Shown here piece by piece: positions 47,521-55,296 of a stretch of DNA of 64,000 bases. Location: positions 1 through 64,000 of the forward strand of contig CANNDC010000001.1 of the NCBI GenBank assembly GCA_947503265.1, written 5' to 3'. The position numbers and the translations under genes are program-made. Position 1 is the first letter of the stretch. The number at the start of each line of letters is the position of its first letter. Source of the stretch: an uncultured Alteromonadaceae bacterium. GTDB lineage: Bacteria; Pseudomonadota; Gammaproteobacteria; Enterobacterales; Alteromonadaceae. The notes below the pieces were generated by a model. It did not search any database, had not been told where the DNA came from, and saw only the letters and a program-made list of their open reading frames with translations.

Positions 47521-48540
47521 ATGGACACGTATTTAGCAAACCCCGATCGTTACAAAGATACAACATACAAAAAATGTGGTGATAGCGGCCTCAGACTACC
47601 GCAAGTATCCCTTGGCTTGTGGCATAATTTTGGGGGTGTTGACAATCAAAGCAATGCATTGAATATGCTACTGAGCGCATTTGATTTGGGAATTACCCAC
47701 TTTGATTTGGCCAACAACTATGGCCCGCCTCCGGGTAGCGCAGAAACATTTTTCGGTAAGGTCTTGGCGGCACAGTTAAAACCTTATAGAGATGAACTTA
47801 TCGTTTCAACTAAAGCGGGTTATACCATGTGGCCAGGACCATATGGAGATTGGGGATCGCGTAAATATTTGATTTCTAGTCTAGATCAAAGTTTGTCTAG
47901 AATGCAGCTGGACTACGTTGATATTTTTTATCATCACAGACGCGACCCTGAAACGCCTTTAGAAGAAACCATGCAGGCGTTGAGCGATATCGTTAAAGCA
48001 GGAAAGGCTTTGTATATCGGACTATCTAACTACAATGGTGCAGATCTACTTGCGGCAAATAAAATATTGAAGGATCTGGGTACGCCTTGCGTGATAACTC
48101 AGCCTAGATTCAGTATGTTGGATAGAGAAATAGAAAAACAAGGTGTTTTGTCCGCTGCAACGGAAGCAGGAATTGGCACAGTACCGTTTTCTCCTTTAGC
48201 ACAAGGCATGCTGTCCAACAAATACTTAAAAGGTATTCCTGCTGATAGCAGAGCAAACAACCCAGATAGTTTTTTGAAACCAAGTCAAATAACACCTGAA
48301 AAATTGAAAAAGGTTATTGCATTAAACGACATTGCAAATGACAGGGGACAATCTTTACCGCAACTAGCCATAAGTTGGCTTCATTCCAAGCCATCTGTAT
48401 GTTCCTGTATTATTGGTGCAAGTAAGGTCAGTCAAATAGAAGAATTGGCAGCTACTCAACATCAAGCTAATCTCACGGCCGAGGAGTCTTCTGCCATTGA
48501 AGATATCTTAAAAAGCGACATAAACATTGAGAACAGCTGA
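47521..48540 (+). CDS. Aldo/keto reductase, YghZ/MgrA-like (glyceraldehyde-3-phosphate reductase type)
   Basis: 339 residues of the potassium-channel-beta-like AKR14 group: RLPQVSLGLWHNFGG, THFDLANNYGPPPGSAETFFGKVL (tetrad aspartate and tyrosine), STKAGYTMWPGPYGDWGSRKYLISSLDQSL (lysine), YVDIFYHHRRDPETPLEETM (histidine) and the NADPH site CIIGASKVSQIEEL. E. coli YghZ reduces L-glyceraldehyde 3-phosphate and methylglyoxal. AAAGGTG precedes the ATG. Its position just upstream of the glycan locus may be incidental. Confidence 0.92.
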   Translation: MDTYLANPDRYKDTTYKKCGDSGLRLPQVSLGLWHNFGGVDNQSNALNMLLSAFDLGITHFDLANNYGPPPGSAETFFGKVLAAQLKPYRDELIVSTKAGYTMWPGPYGDWGSRKYLISSLDQSLSRMQLDYVDIFYHHRRDPETPLEETMQALSDIVKAGKALYIGLSNYNGADLLAANKILKDLGTPCVITQPRFSMLDREIEKQGVLSAATEAGIGTVPFSPLAQGMLSNKYLKGIPADSRANNPDSFLKPSQITPEKLKKVIALNDIANDRGQSLPQLAISWLHSKPSVCSCIIGASKVSQIEELAATQHQANLTAEESSAIEDILKSDINIENS

Positions 48541-48564
48541 TTTATATCTTGTTTGAGTTTAGGA

Positions 48565-48668
48565 GCTGTTGATCTTTGCTGCATGTTTTTGCAGCACAAA
48601 CCTTGTCCGTAGGATTCGTCTTAAAAGCTTTTAATTAGAACAAGACGCATACTGCAAAGATCAACAGC
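48565..48668. mobile_element. MITE-like element A (15-bp inverted repeats)
   Basis: GCTGTTGATCTTTGC (48565-48579) and its exact reverse complement (48654-48668) bound about 104 bases with no coding capacity. The right arm (read inward GCTGTTGATCTTTGCAGTAT, then TTGTTCTA) is clearly related to element B at 55008-55178. It fills the gap between the convergent aldo/keto reductase and sulfatase-esterase genes and may also act as a terminator hairpin. Confidence 0.6.
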
Positions 48669-48706
48669 CCTTGTGTTGTTAGTGACAGGATTAATCTTTA
48701 AGTTAA

Positions 48707-50986
48707 CTAAAAAGGCGTTTCTGTGATGAAGTTCATTATTGACGCCTTAACAATATCATCTGGCTTATTGATGTCATTGATGACGCTTTTATGATCTCTG
48801 TTAGCTGCTTCTAGTACTAAGATGGCGTTCTGATTATTTGTCATGTTATTAGCAAATTCTTCAATTTTATTGTCCATTCCAGCGTGATCATTTTGTGCAT
48901 AGATGATCAACATAGGTTTGGTTTTTCGTCCAACGTAGTTGGTAACCGATGCGGTAATATGTAATTGCTTATCTGTTCCCCAAACTCTCTCCAAATGCTC
49001 CTTGTCGTGGGTTTGCAAGTCCAATAATGGGCTAATTGGAATAACACCTTTTATCCTACTGTTTAGGTTGGAATATCTATCTAAGTATTGGGTGTCAGCC
49101 CCGATTAGGGCGGCCAAATAAGCACCTGCAGAATGACCTGAAACATACATGTTCGACGTATCACAGCCATACTGTTGTACATTGTTTGCAGCCCAAGCTA
49201 TTGCAGCTGTGGCATCATCTATCTGCGCCGGAAATTTGTGCTCTGGAGCGAGACGATAATTGGAGGCGACAACACAAAGCCCCTGTTTGGCAAACGTACG
49301 GGCATACTCTCTTGATCCTCGTTCTTTGCTGCCTGATGTCAATCCACCTCCATGAAAGTGCACTAAGGTTGGTGCTTTCGACGGGCGTTGAGGTAGGTAC
49401 ACGTCTAGCTTATCTCTATCGTCTTTGTATTCCAAGGCTGGCAAATAATCTTGGTTCTTAAGAGCAGCTTGAGGAGACCAAGGCTCATTTCCGTTTAAAG
49501 GCCGTAAAAATCGTGCTTCAGTTGTTTCGTACCAGCGATGAAGTTTGTTTCTTAACTCGTTGGTTTTTTCTGGATGTGTTTTTGCTAAATCGTTTGTTTC
49601 ACCTATGTCTGAGGAAAGATTATATAGGTGTACTTGCCCATCTTCGAAGCGTTCGATTAGCTTCCAATTTCCTTGGCGGATAGCCGCTCCGGGAAATCCA
49701 CCTTGATTAGAATAGTGTGGATAGTGAAAGTAAATTTCACGTTCCATTAGTTGGTTCTGACTAGTGCTTTTAATGGTAGAAGCAAATATATCAACACCAT
49801 CAATGTGTTGTTGTTTCTGTTGAGGCAACCCTGCTGCGGCAAGCAAAGTTGGGAAAAGGTCAGTAGAGACTACCGGCTCATCTATATGTTTACCGTTAGT
49901 TGATGCTTTCGGTAATTTAATAATATAGGGAACTCGTATCCCCCCTTCATACAACCAGCCTTTGCCACCTCTTAGAGGTAAATTTGAAGTAGGAGAACCC
50001 TCCGCAGTAGACAAACCTCCGTTGTCAGAGGTAAACACCACAATAGTATTGTCGGCAACGCCCGCTTTTTCTAATTGTGCTAGTAAACGCCCTACATGCC
50101 AGTCCATTTGATTGACCATCGCGGCATAGGTGGGATGATTTTGTACAATGCGAACTTGCCGTTTCTCATCCGTTGGCCAAATTTGTTCTTCGTCAGCATA
50201 ATGCGCTCGTTTATTCTGTTTTAGACCTTTTTTCTGGTAGTTTTCTACCGATTTTTTAGGTGCTTGTAACGGCGTGTGCACGGTATAAAAAGACATCAAC
50301 ATAAAAAAGGGTGAGTCAGATTTAGCAAACGTATCTACTAGGCTAATTGCCTCGTCGGTTAATCGCTCTGTGAGATACTCACCATCCGGGCCATCCGATA
50401 ACCTAGGGTTTTTATAGGGGGAAAAATAGCCACCTGGGGGGTGTCCGTTTTTTATACCGCCAACATTTACATCAAAACCATGATGTTCAGGCCAGGTGTC
50501 TTCACTTTCGCCTAGATGCCACTTGCCCAAAAATGCCGTTTGATAGCCATTTTGCTTAAACGCCTCTGCTATTGTTAGCTCTTCATGTGCAAGAACCTGG
50601 TCGAATTTGGCCGCTCTAAATTTTCCCTGTCGAGAGGGTTTATTATGAGGATGGAACCACTCTGTTGTATTCGCTCGAGTTGGGTGTTTGCCCGTTATAA
50701 GGGCAAACCTTGAAGGGCTGCATACCGGATTAGCCGCATATCCATTAGTAAATTGAATGCCTTCTTTGGCAAGTTTGTCTATGTTAGGCGTGTCGTAGAA
50801 GCTGTTTGGATTGTAGGCCTTGATATCAGCGTAGCCAAGATCGTCTACCAAAATAATTACCACATTCGGCTTAGCTGAGCTGCCATCCGTTTCTAGCACT
50901 TTATGGCTGCAAGAAGTTAAGCACAGGGCGATTAAGGTCAATACGAATGTAACCTTTAGTTGATTTTTGAGAGCAGAAACAAGCAT
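48707..50986 (-). CDS. Sulfatase (S1 family) fused to alpha/beta-hydrolase esterase, lipoprotein
   Basis: 759 residues in three parts: a lipoprotein signal with lipobox LTSC (Cys26); an S1 formylglycine sulfatase (about 40-510) with VVIILVDDLGYADIKAYN, the CSPSR signature (Cys89 is converted to formylglycine), GKWHLG and FTSDNGG; and a C-terminal alpha/beta-hydrolase (about 525-759) with oxyanion motif HFHGGG, nucleophile GHSAG, and late aspartate and histidine (YAQNDHAG, NRDHKSV). The second half resembles carbohydrate esterases and BD-FAE-type esterases. It would remove sulfate and possibly an acyl group from the same periplasmic or surface glycan. Divergent reading suggests its own promoter in 50987-51054. 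Confidence 0.9.
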   Translation of the reverse strand: MLVSALKNQLKVTFVLTLIALCLTSCSHKVLETDGSSAKPNVVIILVDDLGYADIKAYNPNSFYDTPNIDKLAKEGIQFTNGYAANPVCSPSRFALITGKHPTRANTTEWFHPHNKPSRQGKFRAAKFDQVLAHEELTIAEAFKQNGYQTAFLGKWHLGESEDTWPEHHGFDVNVGGIKNGHPPGGYFSPYKNPRLSDGPDGEYLTERLTDEAISLVDTFAKSDSPFFMLMSFYTVHTPLQAPKKSVENYQKKGLKQNKRAHYADEEQIWPTDEKRQVRIVQNHPTYAAMVNQMDWHVGRLLAQLEKAGVADNTIVVFTSDNGGLSTAEGSPTSNLPLRGGKGWLYEGGIRVPYIIKLPKASTNGKHIDEPVVSTDLFPTLLAAAGLPQQKQQHIDGVDIFASTIKSTSQNQLMEREIYFHYPHYSNQGGFPGAAIRQGNWKLIERFEDGQVHLYNLSSDIGETNDLAKTHPEKTNELRNKLHRWYETTEARFLRPLNGNEPWSPQAALKNQDYLPALEYKDDRDKLDVYLPQRPSKAPTLVHFHGGGLTSGSKERGSREYARTFAKQGLCVVASNYRLAPEHKFPAQIDDATAAIAWAANNVQQYGCDTSNMYVSGHSAGAYLAALIGADTQYLDRYSNLNSRIKGVIPISPLLDLQTHDKEHLERVWGTDKQLHITASVTNYVGRKTKPMLIIYAQNDHAGMDNKIEEFANNMTNNQNAILVLEAANRDHKSVINDINKPDDIVKASIMNFITETPF

Positions 50987-51054
50987 TAAACGTCTCGTGT
51001 CGGTCTTATTTCTTCTACCCTAACCAAGCCAAATGTCGATAACAATAAGTTTTT

Positions 51055-53409
51055 TTAGCTAATACGATTTTTGCCTATATTTTCGTCCTTATGAATGGTT
51101 ACCGGCCATCCTGAAAACTGATTGTTTGGGTTACCATCTTTTACATCAATGAGAAAACGATAAGCAGCCACTTTGTATGTAAGTGCTTCAGTATCAAACT
51201 CGATATAGCCAAAGCCGCTGCATTTTTCGTGTGCTTTGATGTATCGGTTAGAAGCTTTACTCACAATGGGGTTTTCCACGGCATAAACGTACGACTTGTT
51301 ACCGAAACTATCTAGATACTCGCCGGTTTGTGCCAGATCATGGTTTGGTCTATTGTTCACTTTTAGCCCTATGCCATCTGGATTCCACCATCTTGGCCAC
51401 CCAGCGGAAATTGCAGGTGTACAAAAAGCCCAATTGCTATCTCTCTGACTGTCCACACCATACTGTGACAGACTAGCTAAATGGGTATCTCCACAAATAT
51501 GCAATGCTTTTGATTCACGCATGATGCTCACTGCGCGGTTTCGAGCAGTTGCTGGCCAGCCACTGCTGTCAAAGTCGTATTTGATATAATTTTTCGGGTT
51601 AGGTTGATGTGTGGCGATGCCAGAAAACACGGTTTGGCTCAGCACGGCTTTTAACGTATGACCTCGCCAATCTTTGGCCCAACGGGCGAGGAATTTTTCT
51701 TGTCTTTCGCCCAATAGTTGCAAATCTTCTCGGTCATAATTTGGATTTACGTATGCGGGGTCTTCGCCCTGCCCAGTAGTTCCAACAATGATGTCCAATT
51801 GTTCGGGTCCACTTTTCCATTGCCTGTCAGCCAATATGGCAAAATTAACGTTTCCATAAACCATATCTGTGTAGTAAACAGTCATACCTCTTGGGGTCGC
51901 TTGTTTTTCAGCTGGGTCAGGATGATGAGCAGTATGTGTGCGATGCACAGCATTCACCATTCTTATAGGTTCGATGTAACCTCCACGTTTGTCGGCTCCT
52001 TCAACTTCAACGTTTTCAGCATTCATTGCGGCACCTCCTTCGCCCCACAAGTTTCCTTGCAGTACGTCGTGATCATCAGGCAGCACAACAGTAGGTGCAT
52101 TTCGCATGGCTTCTCTAAAAGCCCAACCAAATTGATAATATTTTCTCAAATAATTCAATATCGCGAGCTCAGCAGGCGTGCGGATTATACCGAAACCGCC
52201 GTGTGTTTCGTAAATTTGATCGCCCGAGAAAAAGACTAAATCTGGATCCATCGCAACCACGTTGTTTGCGACAGGTTCATACGGGAAGGCGTAATCGTTT
52301 TGACAGGTTAAAGCGGCCATTCTAAGAGGGCGATTAGACGGATTAGCTCGAATAATACCTTGGTACGTATCTAGAGACTCGCTGCCATCTCTGTGTTTCT
52401 CCAAATAGCTAACTCGATAAGGTGTGTTATTCTTTTCATTCCAATTCGCGACGCTAAATGTGGCGACCCAAGCATCGCTATCTAAACTCGCTTTTTCAAC
52501 AACCTGCCAACCATTTTCTTTTTTTACTTCAAGGGTTAACTCTTTATTATCTTTTGCCCCCAAAGGACCAGTAAACGCGCTCAGTTTCATGACGAAACCC
52601 TGTTCGTTTCTGGCGTCACTTAGTGTGTACATGGTCCAAAGAATAGGACCGAATTTTTGTTCAGGAAGATGGCTAATCGCTTCGCCTTGAATTTGCCAGT
52701 TGGAAAAGCGATATCTGCTGCCATTTGGTAATTTGGATTTTTTCGACGATACAGAAAAATTGCTCACTACAGCAATATTTCCCAATATCTTATCTGTAGA
52801 CGCTAGTTCCACCAGACTGGCCAACAATTCGTCAGTGTCCGTTGTTCTGGCTTCAAGTTTTAACGCCATTGCTCCATAACGAGGTGAACCACTCAATGTC
52901 AGATTGACTTCTCTAAGATCAATCTGCTTCGCCAAGGGAACCTGCTTTTCACCAAGGACTAAACTATTGTGGACTATGCCGGCATCCAAGCCTTTTTGTA
53001 CGAAACAATTGCTTTTATATTCATTGATGTCGCTTCGAATACCAACACGTAATCCACCGCCACCGTCATTTGATCCCAGTTCTGCACGCTGGATAGTAAC
53101 GGATAGTTTAAACGCAGAATTCGTGTCTACAATTTGATGTATCAACGAATGAATACTTCGATTTCCACCTGTAGATAGGCACTCAGCTCGGCCTTCTTTT
53201 ATTTGCCAATCTTCCATTGGATTGGCCCAGTAATTACCGCCTATCCAGATTCTGTCATGGGTAATATCCCATTCATCCTTTGATGATCCCTTAAGCACAT
53301 TATTTTCTGTGTGCTTACTTCCCACTCGACTTGTACAGCCGATAGCACCTGACGCTAAGCCAGCGACTGCCAATTTAAGAGTATTGCGTCTAGAGATAGT
53401 ATTTTTCAT
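51055..53409 (-). CDS. PhoD-like alkaline phosphatase family protein, Tat-exported
   Basis: 784 residues. The Tat signal SRRNTLKLAVAGLASGAIGC ends in a possible lipobox (Cys25). The C-terminal half carries PhoD metal ligands: FFSGDQIYE, VLPDDHDVLQG and HICGDTHLASL. The first 350 residues form a beta-rich domain not found in minimal PhoD enzymes. PhoD proteins are phosphodiesterases or monoesterases needing calcium and iron. Its position beside sulfatases suggests a role in the glycan locus or phosphate recovery; this is not certain. It shares the minus strand with the sulfatase-esterase gene, 68 bases upstream of it. Confidence 0.88.
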   Translation of the reverse strand: MKNTISRRNTLKLAVAGLASGAIGCTSRVGSKHTENNVLKGSSKDEWDITHDRIWIGGNYWANPMEDWQIKEGRAECLSTGGNRSIHSLIHQIVDTNSAFKLSVTIQRAELGSNDGGGGLRVGIRSDINEYKSNCFVQKGLDAGIVHNSLVLGEKQVPLAKQIDLREVNLTLSGSPRYGAMALKLEARTTDTDELLASLVELASTDKILGNIAVVSNFSVSSKKSKLPNGSRYRFSNWQIQGEAISHLPEQKFGPILWTMYTLSDARNEQGFVMKLSAFTGPLGAKDNKELTLEVKKENGWQVVEKASLDSDAWVATFSVANWNEKNNTPYRVSYLEKHRDGSESLDTYQGIIRANPSNRPLRMAALTCQNDYAFPYEPVANNVVAMDPDLVFFSGDQIYETHGGFGIIRTPAELAILNYLRKYYQFGWAFREAMRNAPTVVLPDDHDVLQGNLWGEGGAAMNAENVEVEGADKRGGYIEPIRMVNAVHRTHTAHHPDPAEKQATPRGMTVYYTDMVYGNVNFAILADRQWKSGPEQLDIIVGTTGQGEDPAYVNPNYDREDLQLLGERQEKFLARWAKDWRGHTLKAVLSQTVFSGIATHQPNPKNYIKYDFDSSGWPATARNRAVSIMRESKALHICGDTHLASLSQYGVDSQRDSNWAFCTPAISAGWPRWWNPDGIGLKVNNRPNHDLAQTGEYLDSFGNKSYVYAVENPIVSKASNRYIKAHEKCSGFGYIEFDTEALTYKVAAYRFLIDVKDGNPNNQFSGWPVTIHKDENIGKNRIS

Positions 53410-53745
53410 TGTCCGGTTACCTTTGGGTCGTCCAAATCAACAGATTTACGTGGCGAAAAGTTAACATAATTTTCAATAGATTCTCATTATTGTTAACATA
53501 TGACAATATAAAAAGGCCAAAATACAGATTTTGATAAATATAAAACGACATTTAATAAAGGATATATTTGTTGAGTCATGGGAACAATATTAACTAGTCT
53601 TAGCTGGCAAATTACCGAAAGATCCCGACTCGTGGTAGTAGAATGTAGACGGTGGTGTTGCAGGCCATAAAATTAATATTTTAGTCATGCTATTAGCATC
53701 CTAGACCTTACTTAAATTCGACTTAAATGCCTCTGGAATCAATTT
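53410..53745. other. Divergent intergenic region between PhoD-like and cupin genes
   Basis: 336 AT-rich bases presumably holding both promoters. Two GTTAACATA copies (at about 53460 and 53493) about 30 bases apart might be an operator. No ORF with a good start, RNA gene or terminator was found. Confidence 0.35.
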
Positions 53746-54213
53746 ATGAACCTACAAAAAATACAATCTACAAATTTGCAGAAAATACTGCTTTCTCTAG
53801 CATCAATTAATATGTTGATAGCTTGCAGTGCCACTGAAAACGTTGAATCTGCCGAACCTATACTGGTCAATATTGATACTCAGGTTATTACTGAACAAAG
53901 CGCTTTGCGGGAAGATGCGAATTGGGGGGTATTTAGGAAGTATTTTGAAGGGAATAGCGCAGGTACCAAAATGGTACTCACGGGCACTGCTGAAATAAAA
54001 CCGGGGATGGAAATACACCCTCCGCATACTCATGCAGAGGAAGAATATTTAATGGTTTTAGAAGGAGAAGGCACTTGGACGGTTAACGGAAACTCGTTTG
54101 CAGCAAAGGCTGGTGATATGCTCTATGCTGCACCTTGGGATTCACACGGGATTAAAAATACCGGTGACAAAACCCTCAAGTTTGTATTTTGGAAATGGGT
54201 GTCTGAGCACTGA
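53746..54213 (+). CDS. Cupin-domain lipoprotein
   Basis: 155 residues. Signal with lipobox MLIAC (Cys27), then a single small cupin barrel: MEIHPPHTHAEEEYLMVLEGEGTWTVNG gives the metal-binding HxH...E cluster, and MLYAAPWDSHGIKN gives the second histidine. Single-domain cupins in sugar loci may be epimerases, isomerases or sensors of sugar acids. The 3' end abuts the convergent ThuA gene with no gap. Confidence 0.85.
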   Translation: MNLQKIQSTNLQKILLSLASINMLIACSATENVESAEPILVNIDTQVITEQSALREDANWGVFRKYFEGNSAGTKMVLTGTAEIKPGMEIHPPHTHAEEEYLMVLEGEGTWTVNGNSFAAKAGDMLYAAPWDSHGIKNTGDKTLKFVFWKWVSEH

Positions 54214-54978
54214 TCATTCAGCGCCTCTCCCTGTAGCTGCCCAGAATATTCCACCATACAAATGATCGCGAAATAGCTTCATATTGTGTGTTTCGGGTAA
54301 ATGGCCCAAAGCGGTATAAAAGGATCTACCGCCATCGTAATTGTGGTACCAAGAAATGGGATGGAATTCGCCCATACCCTCTGTTTTCACCTTTCCCCAA
54401 TCAGCCTTCGGATCATAAGTCTGCTCGTCAACCGTCAAAAGGTAATTCAAATTATCTGATTTGCCGGTTTTAAAGTCGTACCATTCTTCTGTCCACCATA
54501 GCTTAGCTGGGAAGTGCTCTAAACCCGGGAAATCTGCATTTAATGTTGTCATCTGGGCAGTTTGAATCGTTGGATGGATTTTAAATTGATGACCGACTAA
54601 TCCTGCGTACCAGGGCCAGTCATACTCAGTATCTGCAGCGGCATGCACCCCAACAAACCCTTTGCCTGAACGAATAAATTTTTCCATCGCAGCCTGTTGC
54701 TTTTCGTTTAAGACATTTGCGGTCGTTTGCAGGAATAATACGACGTCGAATTGCTGCAATTTTTTATCGTTAAATTGACGAGCATCTTCGTGCCATTCCA
54801 TTGCGAAATGATGTTGCTTAGCCATCTCTTCCAATGCCGTTACGCCAGCGTTGATCGATTTGTGATGAAATCCATCAGTTTTAGTGAAAACCAATACTTT
54901 GAATTGATTGGCAAAGGCAAAATTAGCGTTCAATACGAGTGAGAAAATAATAACTGACAAATAGAAGAAGCGTTTCAC
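54214..54978 (-). CDS. ThuA-like (trehalose utilisation) class I GATase-fold protein
   Basis: 254 residues with a signal peptide (to about FAFA-NQ). The ThuA domain starts FKVLVFTKTDGFHHKSINAGVTALEEMAKQH and includes VGVHAAADTEYDWPWYAGLVGHQF, WYHNYDGGRSFYTALGH and a GGIFWA end, all typical of the family. ThuA-like proteins occur in disaccharide and keto-sugar catabolic loci in many bacteria; the reaction is uncertain. GTG start with AAGGAAA upstream. Export suggests a periplasmic role in the glycan locus. Confidence 0.88.
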   Translation of the reverse strand: MKRFFYLSVIIFSLVLNANFAFANQFKVLVFTKTDGFHHKSINAGVTALEEMAKQHHFAMEWHEDARQFNDKKLQQFDVVLFLQTTANVLNEKQQAAMEKFIRSGKGFVGVHAAADTEYDWPWYAGLVGHQFKIHPTIQTAQMTTLNADFPGLEHFPAKLWWTEEWYDFKTGKSDNLNYLLTVDEQTYDPKADWGKVKTEGMGEFHPISWYHNYDGGRSFYTALGHLPETHNMKLFRDHLYGGIFWAATGRGAE

Positions 54979-55007
54979 AGAGGGTTTCCTTTTGATACAA
55001 ATAGACT

Positions 55008-55178
55008 AGGGTCTGTTGACTACTGCCCTTCGGGTTCGTCCTAAGCGCCTCCTGCTCTGAGTTACTGACTTTTAGCTTAGAACCACTAGGCTTTCAATTC
55101 AGTGCTGCGATCAGCAGGCGCTCTAGATGGCAACCACGTTATAGAACAAAATTTATACAGCAAAGGTCAACAGACCCT
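55008..55178. mobile_element. MITE-like element B (13-bp inverted repeats, flanked by TA)
   Basis: AGGGTCTGTTGAC (55008-55020) is exactly mirrored by GTCAACAGACCCT (55166-55178). If the ends are GGGTCTG...CAGACCC, both flanks are TA, consistent with a mariner/IS630-type TA target. The right arm (CTGTTGACCTTTGCTGTATAA inward, then TTGTTCTA) matches element A at 48565-48668. It carries no coding capacity. Bases 55179-55296 contain nothing else recognised. Confidence 0.65.
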
Positions 55179-55296
55179 AAGGAGTTGTCTATCAATTTAA
55201 TAGAATTAACCAGCAAATTCTAATTATTGTCTTTACGAAATTTGGTTTTCTTGTCTAAGGCTTAAACAGTTTAAGGCGCAATCAGTCAGAGGATAT

